Of a DNA stretch of 64,000 bases, positions 56,925-64,000 are shown piece after piece. Origin of the DNA: an uncultured beta proteobacterium (GTDB taxonomy: Bacteria > Pseudomonadota > Gammaproteobacteria > Burkholderiales > Burkholderiaceae_E); NCBI GenBank assembly GCA_903934295.1, contig CAIZNI010000003.1, positions 1 through 64,000 of the forward strand. Direction: 5' to 3'. Each line of letters starts with the position of its first letter. Within the stretch, counting starts at the first letter, position 1. The position numbers and the translations under genes were made by a program. The notes beneath the pieces were generated by a model. It made no database searches, had not been told where the DNA came from, and saw only the letters and a program-made list of their open reading frames with translations.

Positions 56925-58987
56925 GCGCCGCCGTCCAATCCCAGAAGAGCTTCACCTCGCAGCTCAAGAAGGTCTACGCCTGGTACACCGGCGGCTTCGT
57001 GCTGTTCGTGTCCGTTCTCGCGGTTCTCGAGCAGATGGGCATGCCGCGGGCCACCATCGGCTATGTCTTCCTGGCGGCGACCGTGCTGCTGTATGCCGGC
57101 ATCGGCATCATGAGCCGCACCAACGATGCGGCTGAGTACTATGTGGCGGGTCGTCGCGTGCCGGCGCTGTTCAACGGCATGGCGACCGGCGCCGACTGGA
57201 TGAGCGCGGCGTCGTTCATCGGCATGGCGGGCGGCCTGTACCTGCAGGGCTTCAACGGACTGGCCTTCATCATGGGCTGGACCGGCGGCTACTGCCTGGT
57301 GGCGCTGTTCCTGGCGCCCTACCTGCGCAAGTTCGGGCAGTTCACCATTCCGGACTTCCTGGGGGCGCGCTACGGCGGTCATGTGCCGCGGCTGATCGGC
57401 ATCGTCATCGCCATCCTGTGCTCGTTCACCTACGTGGTCGCGCAGATCTACGGTGTGGGTCTGATCACCACCCGGCTGTCGGGCGTCGACTTCACCGTCG
57501 GCATCTTCCTCGGCCTGGCGGGCATCCTGGTCTGCTCGTTCCTGGGCGGCATGAAGGCGGTGACCTGGACCCAGGTGGCGCAGTACATCATCCTGATCAT
57601 CGCCTACATGATACCGGTCGTCTGGCTGTCGGTGAAGCAGACCGGCGTACCGGTTCCCCAGGTCGTCTACGGCAAGCAGCTCGAGAAGGTCACTCAGCTC
57701 GAGAAGAAGCTGATCGACGATCCGAAGGAAAAGGAAGTCCGCGAGATCTTCCGCAAGCGCGCGGCCGATGCCGATGCGAAGCTCAAGGACGCCAACGCCT
57801 TCAACGAGGGCAAGGTGGCGCTCGAGAAATCGGTGGCCGATGCCCGGGCCAGCAACGACCCCGACGCGGTGCGCAAGGCCGAAGAGGCCCTGGGCAAGTA
57901 TCCGAAATCGGAAGCCGATGCCAAGGCGGCCTGGACGAAGGAGAAGGCGGTTGCGCCGCGGGCCAATCCGCCGCTGCGCCACGGCGAAGCCTTCCCGGGC
58001 AAGGATGAGAAGGCGCGCGACATCGCCCGGCGCAACTTCCTGGCGCTGGTGTTCTGCCTGATGGTGGGCACCGCCGCGCTGCCGCACATCCTGATGCGCT
58101 ACTACACGACGCCCTCGGTCAAGCAGGCGCGCGACTCGGTCACCTGGTCGCTGTTCTTCATCTTCCTGCTCTACTTCACCGCGCCGGCCCTGGCGGTGCT
58201 GGTGAAGTTCGTGATCTACAACGATGTGGTGGGGTCGTCGTTCGCCAGTCTGCCGGCGTGGATACAGAGCTGGACCAAGGTCGATCCGACGCTGCTCTCG
58301 GTTGTCGATCTGAACAAGGACGGCATCGTGCAGCTGGCGGAAATCAGCATCGGCGGCGACATCGTGGTGCTGGCCACGCCCGAGATCGCGGGTCTGCCGT
58401 ATGTGATCTCCGGTCTGGTGGCGGCCGGCGGTCTGGCGGCGGCGCTGTCGACTGCCGACGGTCTGCTGCTGACCATCGCCAATGCGCTGTCGCACGATCT
58501 CTATTACAAGATGATCGATCCGAACGCGCCCACCGCCCGCCGGGTCATGCTCTCGAAGATCCTGTTGCTGGTGGTGGCGGTGCTGGCGGCGCTGGTGGCC
58601 GCCCAGAAGCCGGCCGACATCCTGTTCCTGGTGTCGGCAGCCTTCTCGCTGGCCGCGGCCGGATTCTTCCCGGCGCTGGTGCTGGGGATCTTCTGGAAGC
58701 GCACCACCGGCATCGCGGCGTCGCTGGGGATGGTGGCCGGGGTGGCGATCACGTTCTACTACATGGCCCTGAACCAGCCCTGGCTGCGGGAGGTTTTCTA
58801 CGGCATCCCGAAGGCGACGCCGATCACCTCCCTGTGGTGGGATATCCAGGCGATCTCGGCGGGCGTCTTCGGCGTGCCGCTCGGGTTCGCGGTGATCATC
58901 CTGGTGAGTCTGGTCACCCCGAAACCCTCGCGCGAGACCATGGAACTGGTCGAGCACGTCCGGTATCCGAGCCTGAAGGCCGCCTGA
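56921..58987 (+). CDS. Sodium:solute symporter, acetate-type (VC2705 subfamily)
   Basis: A 688-residue SSS-family symporter with about 13 helices, paired with DUF4212. The start GYVFLAATVLLYAGIGIMSRTNDAAEYYVAGRR and the conserved GADWMSAASFIGMAG are typical. An insertion of ~130 charged residues (near 245-365), rich in Lys/Asp/Ala, lies in a cytosolic loop, as in this subfamily. It likely imports acetate or another short-chain acid, consistent with acs nearby; the substrate is inferred. Confidence 0.88.
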   Translation: MSAAVQSQKSFTSQLKKVYAWYTGGFVLFVSVLAVLEQMGMPRATIGYVFLAATVLLYAGIGIMSRTNDAAEYYVAGRRVPALFNGMATGADWMSAASFIGMAGGLYLQGFNGLAFIMGWTGGYCLVALFLAPYLRKFGQFTIPDFLGARYGGHVPRLIGIVIAILCSFTYVVAQIYGVGLITTRLSGVDFTVGIFLGLAGILVCSFLGGMKAVTWTQVAQYIILIIAYMIPVVWLSVKQTGVPVPQVVYGKQLEKVTQLEKKLIDDPKEKEVREIFRKRAADADAKLKDANAFNEGKVALEKSVADARASNDPDAVRKAEEALGKYPKSEADAKAAWTKEKAVAPRANPPLRHGEAFPGKDEKARDIARRNFLALVFCLMVGTAALPHILMRYYTTPSVKQARDSVTWSLFFIFLLYFTAPALAVLVKFVIYNDVVGSSFASLPAWIQSWTKVDPTLLSVVDLNKDGIVQLAEISIGGDIVVLATPEIAGLPYVISGLVAAGGLAAALSTADGLLLTIANALSHDLYYKMIDPNAPTARRVMLSKILLLVVAVLAALVAAQKPADILFLVSAAFSLAAAGFFPALVLGIFWKRTTGIAASLGMVAGVAITFYYMALNQPWLREVFYGIPKATPITSLWWDIQAISAGVFGVPLGFAVIILVSLVTPKPSRETMELVEHVRYPSLKAA

Positions 58988-58998
58988 TCGCGGTCTGA

Positions 58999-61900
58999 TC
59001 AGCGAAAGTCCCGGCTGCGAGTCTGCAGCCGGCCCAGCAGTTCCGTGTGGTCGACCACGCGCCGCGCGACCAGGTGAGTCACCTGGCCGCCGGTGTGCTG
59101 GTCCGACTGCCAGATTCCATAGACGGTCATCAGCTGCGCGCCCATCACTTCGCGCCGATAGCGCTCGACCATGTCGGGCCAGACGATGATGTTGACCGTG
59201 CCGCTTTCATCCTCCAGCGTGACGAAGACGGTGCCGTTGGCGGTGCCGGGCCGCTGGCGGTGGGTGACCAGGCCGCTGGCGCGCGCCAGCCGCCCGTCGG
59301 GATAATCGCGCAGGGTGGCCGCGGGTTCGATCCGATAGCGCGACAGCAGCGGACGCAGCAGCGCCAGCGGGTGGGGGCCCATCGTCAGTCCCAGCGAACG
59401 GTAGTCGGCCAGCATGTCGCTGACGGTGCCTGGCTCGGGCAGCACCGGCGCGGGCTCGTCGAAGCCGGCATCGGCGAGCAGCGGGGGCAGCGTCTGGATC
59501 GCCGCCACTTCCCAATGGGCGGCGCCGCGATGCCCGGCCAGCTGCACCAGCGCGCCGCCCTCGGCCAGCGCCTGCAGGTCGTTCTGCGCCAGTCCGGCGG
59601 TGCGCGCCAGGTCCTCGACGCTGTCGAAGGCGAAGTGCTCGGGGCCGCGGCTGGCGAGACGGCGGGCCCGGCTGTCGACCAGGCGCCGGGCGCCCTGCGC
59701 CGACAGGCCGCGCACCCGGTTCAGCCCCAGGCGCACCGCCGGCTGGCCGCGCCGGTCGTGGGCGTGGCGCGGATCGAAGGTGGGCTGTCCGGGCGGCTCC
59801 TCGAGCGAGCAGTCAATGTCGCTCAGCAGCGCATCGACGGCGAGCACCTCGATGCCGTGTTCGCGCGCATCGCGCACCAGTTGGGCCGGCGCGTAGAAGC
59901 CCATCGGCTGGCTGTTGAGCAGCGCGGCCAGGAAGGCGGCCGGCTCATGGCGCTTGATCCAGCAGCTGACATAGACGAGCAGCGCGAAACTGGCTGCGTG
60001 CGACTCCGGGAAGCCGTACTCGCCGAAGCCCTGGATCTGGCGAAACAGGCTCTGGGCGAATTCCTCGGTGTAACCGCGCGCCAGCATGCCGTCGATCACC
60101 CGCGATTCGAATTTTTCCAGTCCGCCCTTGCGACGCCAGGCGGCCATCGCCCGTCGCAGCGCATCGGCCTCGCCCGCCGAGAAGCCCGCCGCCAGCATGG
60201 CGATCTGCATCACCTGCTCCTGGAAGATGGGGATGCCCAGCGTGCGCTCGAGCGCTGGCTTGATCTCCTCGCGCGGGTAGACCACCGGTTCCAGGCCCTG
60301 GCGGCGGCGCAGGTAGGGGTGGACCATGCCGCCCTGGATCGGGCCGGGGCGCACGATCGCGACCTCGATCACCAGGTCATAGAAGCAGCGCGGCTTCAGG
60401 CGCGGCAGCATCGTCATCTGGGCGCGCGATTCGATCTGGAACACCCCCACCGTGTCGGCGCGGCCGATCATCTCGTAGGTGGCCGGGTCTTCGGCCGGGA
60501 CGTCCTGGATGCGAAACGGCTGGCCGCGGCGCTGGCCGATGAACGCGAGGGCGCGCCGGATCGCCGACAGCATGCCCAGCGCCAGCACATCGACCTTGAG
60601 CAGGCCGAGCGCGTCCAGGTCGTCCTTGTCCCACTGGATGACGCTGCGCTCGGCCATCGAGGCGTTCTCGACCGGCACCAGCCGGGTGAGCCGGTCGCGC
60701 GCAATGACGAAGCCGCCGGTGTGCTGAGAGAGGTGGCGCGGAAAGCCGGCGAGCACCTCGGTCATGGTGCTCCAGTGCTGCACCACCGGTGACCCGGAGT
60801 CGAAGCCGGCCTCGGCCAGCCGCTCGAGGTTCAGGCGCTGGCCGTCCCACCACTGGTGCGAGCGCGACAGCCGGTCGATGCGCTGTTCGTCGATGCCCAG
60901 CGCGCGCCCGACATCGCGCAGCGCCGAGCGCGCGCGATAGGTGATGACGGTGGCGGTCAGTGCCGCCCGGTGGCGGCCGTATTTGTCATAGAGGTACTGG
61001 ATGACCTCCTCGCGGCGCTGGTGTTCGAAGTCGACGTCGATGTCGGGCGGCTCGTTGCGTTCGCGGCTGATGAATCGCTCGAACAGCACGCTCATGCGCG
61101 CGGGATCGACTTCGGTGATGCCCAGGCAGTAGCAGACCGCCGAGTTGGCGGCCGACCCGCGACCCTGGCACAGGATGGCGCGGCTGCGCGCAAAGCGCAC
61201 GATGTCGGCCACCGTCAGGAAGTAGGGCTCGTAGCGCAGCTCGGCGATCAGAGCGAGTTCGTGCTCGATCTGCGCGCGCACCGCGGCGGGCATTCCCTCG
61301 GGGTAACGCAGCTGCGCGCCTTCCTCGGTCAGGGTGCGCAGCCACGAGCCCGGCGAGTGCTCGGGCGGCACGATCTCCTCGGGGTATTCATAGCGCAGTT
61401 CGTCCAGCGAGAAGGCGCAGCCGGCGGCCACTTCGAGCGTCTCCTCGAGCAGGGCCTGGGGATAGACCTGCGCCAGACGCAGGCGGCTGCGCAGGTGCTG
61501 TTCGGCATTGGGCGCCATCGCCAGACCGAGTTCGGCGAGCGGCCGGCGCAGCCGGATCGCGGTGAGCACGTCCTGCAGGCTCTTGCGCGAACGCAGGTGA
61601 AAGTGCACATCGCCGGCGGCCACCAGCGGCAACCCGGTGCGCTGGCCGGTGTCGCGCAGCCGCTCGAGCAGCGCGCCATCGTGGCCGCGCGCCAAGAGCT
61701 CCACCGCCAGCCAGGCGCGCTGCCCGAACCATTCGCGCACCCGCCGGGCCTGCTCGAGCAGCGGTGTCATGCCCGATTCGAAGGGGCTCTGGTCGGGTGC
61801 GCAGAAGGCGGTCAGCGGGGAGGGCACCAGCAGGGCCTGGCAGCCGGGCACGCCGTCGGCCAGGTCTTCGGGCAGCAGCTGGTAGTGGCCTTTCGGGGCG

Positions 61901-62220
61901 CGCAGGCGGGCCCGGGTGATCAGTTCGGACAGGTTGCCGTAGCCCTCGCGGCTGCGCGCCAGCAGCACCAGCCGCGCCGCCTGCCCGCCCGCCGCGCCGA
62001 AGACATCGCGCAGGGAGAACTCGGCGCCGATGAGCAGGGCCAGCCCGGTGCCGCGCGCCGCCAGATGGGCGCGCACCACGCCGGCCAGCGAGCACTCGTC
62101 GGTGATCGCCAGCGCGGCGTAACCCAGCGCCTGCGCCCGTTCGACCAGCTCCTGCGCGTGCGAGGCGCCGCGCAGGAACGAGAAATTGCTGATGCAGTGC
62201 AGTTCGGCGTAGGGGTGCAT
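58999..62220 (-). CDS. dnaE2: Error-prone DNA polymerase DnaE2
   Basis: A 1073-residue C-family polymerase for damage-tolerance, mutagenic repair. The N-terminal PHP domain (HPYAELHCISNFSFLRGAS) and the polymerase active-site PDIDVDFEHQRREEV are intact; the length and LLNSQPMGFY are typical of DnaE2 rather than DnaE1. Its usual partners ImuA and ImuB are not next to it. A LexA box overlaps the promoter region directly upstream of the ATG. Expression is predicted to be SOS-induced. Confidence 0.95.
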   Translation of the reverse strand: MHPYAELHCISNFSFLRGASHAQELVERAQALGYAALAITDECSLAGVVRAHLAARGTGLALLIGAEFSLRDVFGAAGGQAARLVLLARSREGYGNLSELITRARLRAPKGHYQLLPEDLADGVPGCQALLVPSPLTAFCAPDQSPFESGMTPLLEQARRVREWFGQRAWLAVELLARGHDGALLERLRDTGQRTGLPLVAAGDVHFHLRSRKSLQDVLTAIRLRRPLAELGLAMAPNAEQHLRSRLRLAQVYPQALLEETLEVAAGCAFSLDELRYEYPEEIVPPEHSPGSWLRTLTEEGAQLRYPEGMPAAVRAQIEHELALIAELRYEPYFLTVADIVRFARSRAILCQGRGSAANSAVCYCLGITEVDPARMSVLFERFISRERNEPPDIDVDFEHQRREEVIQYLYDKYGRHRAALTATVITYRARSALRDVGRALGIDEQRIDRLSRSHQWWDGQRLNLERLAEAGFDSGSPVVQHWSTMTEVLAGFPRHLSQHTGGFVIARDRLTRLVPVENASMAERSVIQWDKDDLDALGLLKVDVLALGMLSAIRRALAFIGQRRGQPFRIQDVPAEDPATYEMIGRADTVGVFQIESRAQMTMLPRLKPRCFYDLVIEVAIVRPGPIQGGMVHPYLRRRQGLEPVVYPREEIKPALERTLGIPIFQEQVMQIAMLAAGFSAGEADALRRAMAAWRRKGGLEKFESRVIDGMLARGYTEEFAQSLFRQIQGFGEYGFPESHAASFALLVYVSCWIKRHEPAAFLAALLNSQPMGFYAPAQLVRDAREHGIEVLAVDALLSDIDCSLEEPPGQPTFDPRHAHDRRGQPAVRLGLNRVRGLSAQGARRLVDSRARRLASRGPEHFAFDSVEDLARTAGLAQNDLQALAEGGALVQLAGHRGAAHWEVAAIQTLPPLLADAGFDEPAPVLPEPGTVSDMLADYRSLGLTMGPHPLALLRPLLSRYRIEPAATLRDYPDGRLARASGLVTHRQRPGTANGTVFVTLEDESGTVNIIVWPDMVERYRREVMGAQLMTVYGIWQSDQHTGGQVTHLVARRVVDHTELLGRLQTRSRDFR

Positions 62221-62251
62221 GGGGCAGCCGGGTTCATCCCGGTCGAATCAT

Positions 62252-62275
62252 GATACTGGATAAATGAACAGTATC
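62252..62275. promoter_or_regulatory. LexA box upstream of dnaE2
   Basis: CTG-N10-CAG at 62256-62271 inside a perfect inverted repeat with 7-bp arms (GATACTG/CAGTATC, 62252-62275). This is the canonical SOS box arrangement, 31 bp from the dnaE2 start. Confidence 0.85.
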
Positions 62276-62433
62276 AATGGGCCTGTCTGGAACAGTCGGC
62301 TGGACTCGGCTTGAGCAGGCTCACCGGGGGGGCGGCCGGCTCACGCAACACTCGATCCGGTCATGGTCGGCTGTGCGATTGCGGTCTTTGCGGTCAGGCG
62401 GTTCGGCCGAATCCTTTTCCACGGGAGCTACCT

Positions 62434-62955
62434 TTGAGCCGTATCCTGGTCGTGTACTTTTCCCGCAGCGGCAATACCCGGCGTCTGGCGATCGAGATTG
62501 CCGAGGCCTGCGGAGCCGATCTCGAGGAACTCGTGCCGGCGGGTTCGCGCGAGGGGGTTCGCGGCTACCTGCGCGCCTCGCTCGAGGCGCTGCTGGGGCT
62601 GTCGCCGACGCTCCAGCCGCTCCACCATCGCCTGCAGGACTACGAGACGGTGATCATCGGCACGCCGATCTGGGTCTGGAACATCGCCAGTCCGGTGCGC
62701 AGCTTCGTTCGGGCCCATCGGGCCGCGCTGCAGCAGGTCACCCTGGCGCTGTTCTGCACCTGCGGGCGCTCGGGGCGCCACAAGGTCATCGAGGACCTGC
62801 ACCGCTTGTGCGGTCGCGCACCGGTGGCTGCCCTCGCCCTGACTGCCGACGAGATCGCCTCGCGCGCCTACGATGCCCGGATGCTGCGCTTTCTGCGCGA
62901 CCTGAAGCGCCGGCGCACCCCCTCGATGGTCGCACCGGGCGCGGTGCCCGCATGA
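62434..62955 (+). CDS. Flavodoxin-family protein
   Basis: A 173-residue flavodoxin-like protein. It starts SRILVVYFSRSGNTRRLA, the FMN-phosphate loop, with IIGTPIWVWNIASPVRSFV in the middle. Similar proteins are electron-transfer or NAD(P)H-quinone-type flavoproteins. Start TTG 62434 with GGGAG upstream; there is no ATG near it. The stop overlaps the lon start (ATGA). Confidence 0.87.
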   Translation: MSRILVVYFSRSGNTRRLAIEIAEACGADLEELVPAGSREGVRGYLRASLEALLGLSPTLQPLHHRLQDYETVIIGTPIWVWNIASPVRSFVRAHRAALQQVTLALFCTCGRSGRHKVIEDLHRLCGRAPVAALALTADEIASRAYDARMLRFLRDLKRRRTPSMVAPGAVPA

Positions 62956-64000
62956 ACGCCCCCGAGTTGCGCGACCGGCTGCTGCCCGAGGGGGCCATTG
63001 CGCTGTTGCCGATGCGCAATGTCGTCCTGTTTCCCCATGTGCTGATGCCGATCAGCGCCGGCCGACCGCGCTCGATCGCCGCCTTGCAGTACGCGGTGAA
63101 CAACGGCAGTCCGCTGGGCATCGTGATGCAGCGCGACCCGCGCGACGAGGAGCCCGGGCGCCAGGCCCTGCACGACATCGGCACCCTGGCGAAGGTGGTC
63201 CAGCATGCCGAGCCTGGGAGCCAGCTGCATCACGCCGTCTGCCAGGGCGTGCGCCGGTTCCGCATCGAGGGCCTGCTCGAGGGATATCCGTTCCTCGCGG
63301 CGCGGGTCCAGTTGCTCGAGGAGCCCGCTGCGGTCTCGATGCAGGCCGAGGCGCTGGCGATGCAGCTGCGCGAGCGGGCCACCGAAATCCTGGGACTGCT
63401 GCCCGGGGTGCCCGCCGAGCTCGCGCACACCTTGCAGGCGACCCGCTCGCCCGCCCAGCTGGCCGACATCGTGTCCGGTCTGCTCGATGCCGAAGTCGCC
63501 GAGAAGCAGACGCTGCTCGAGACGGTCGATCTCGAGGAGCGCCTGCAGCTGGTGCTGCAGATCCTGTCGCGCCGGCTCGAGGTGCTGCGCCTGTCGCAGG
63601 AGATCGGCGAGCGCACCAAGGAGCAGATCGACGATCGCGAGCGCAAGTTCCTGCTGCGCGAGCAGCTCAAGACGATCCAGAGGGAGCTGGGTGAGGGGGG
63701 AGGCAACGATGAAGACATCAGCCAGCTCGGTCAGGCGATCGAGCGCATCGGGATGCCGCCCGAGGTCCAGGTCCATGCGCTCAAGGAACTGGACCGGCTG
63801 CGCCGGATGCCGGACTCCTCCGGCGAGTATTCGATGCTGCGCACCTACCTCGACTGGCTGACCGAGCTGCCGTGGGCGACGCCGAAGGAAACCGTGATCG
63901 ACATGGAGGCTGCGCGCCGGATCCTGGAGACCGATCACCACGGGCTGGAGCGCATCAAGCAGCGGATCATCGAGTTCCTGGCGGTGCGCAAGCTCAACCC
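62952..64000 (+). CDS. lon: ATP-dependent protease Lon (3' end beyond the window)
   Basis: The first ~350 of about 800 residues. The N-terminal substrate-recognition domain (LPMRNVVLFPHVLMPISAGRPRSIAAL) and the coiled region up to LREQLKTIQRELGE and LDWLTELPW are visible; the AAA+ and protease domains are cut off by the window end. Lon degrades damaged and regulatory proteins. Coupled to the flavodoxin gene by a 4-bp overlap. Confidence 0.93.
   Translation, partial: MNAPELRDRLLPEGAIALLPMRNVVLFPHVLMPISAGRPRSIAALQYAVNNGSPLGIVMQRDPRDEEPGRQALHDIGTLAKVVQHAEPGSQLHHAVCQGVRRFRIEGLLEGYPFLAARVQLLEEPAAVSMQAEALAMQLRERATEILGLLPGVPAELAHTLQATRSPAQLADIVSGLLDAEVAEKQTLLETVDLEERLQLVLQILSRRLEVLRLSQEIGERTKEQIDDRERKFLLREQLKTIQRELGEGGGNDEDISQLGQAIERIGMPPEVQVHALKELDRLRRMPDSSGEYSMLRTYLDWLTELPWATPKETVIDMEAARRILETDHHGLERIKQRIIEFLAVRKLN

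Overview
The window is high-GC chromosomal DNA of a Gram-negative bacterium, most likely a betaproteobacterium of the Burkholderiales. This rests on gene content and order: an iscRSUA-hscBA-fdx-iscX operon, an rpfE-like/recJ/prfB/lysS block, lolC-lolD/tatD/comEC, a beta-oxidation and acetate/propionate activation set, and dnaE2. The species is inferred from content only and cannot be named from this sequence.

Layout. (1) 1-6937 is a small integrated element at a tRNA-Asn gene. A 20-bp piece of the tRNA (1-20) is repeated inside the intact tRNA (6918-6937). In between lie a tyrosine recombinase, an unknown ORF, an AlpA-like DNA-binding protein, a small ORF, a primase-helicase, and about 1.7 kb of largely non-coding DNA packed with repeats: seven palindromes whose arms co-vary, and a run of TGAGGC iterons at exact 11-bp spacing beside an AT-rich stretch. 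No capsid or conjugation genes are visible, so it is a minimal element of the satellite or plasmid-like kind. (2) 6889-11253: tRNA-Asn, an aromatic/aspartate aminotransferase, divergent uvrB, and a low-molecular-weight phosphatase. (3) 11443-17298: the Isc iron-sulfur assembly operon with an IscR box on its promoter and an intrinsic terminator-like hairpin between iscA and hscB. (4) 17311-19758: an SbtA/SbtB-like bicarbonate transport pair, convergent with an MFS transporter. (5) 19764-26513, minus strand: lysS, prfB (with the programmed +1 frameshift), an ExeA-like ATPase, recJ and an RpfE-like protein. (6) 26719-32741: LolC/E, LolD, TatD-family nuclease and ComEC, whose C-terminus runs 251 bp into the convergent bdhA. 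(7) 32491-42561: metabolic and envelope genes (bdhA, a RidA-like protein, an iron-binding protein with a Fur-like operator, a patatin-like lipoprotein, NlpC/P60, prpE, srkA-like kinase, YdcF-like, GlcG-like, MFS). (8) 42548-51232: an oligopeptide-type ABC transporter flanked by two divergent members of the MlrC (peptidase M81) family, a possible uptake-and-hydrolysis cluster. (9) 51290-58987: fumarase, a UPF0114 membrane protein, acetyl-CoA synthetase, a TPR protein and a DUF4212/ActP-like symporter pair, which together form an acetate uptake and activation neighbourhood. (10) 58999-64000: dnaE2 with a clear LexA box but no adjacent imuA/imuB, a flavodoxin-like protein, and the first 350 codons of lon.

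The most promising region for something undescribed is the repeat-rich part of the tRNA-Asn element (5158-6888). The second is the MlrC-bracketed transporter, whose intergenic region carries a repeated TGCANTGCA motif.
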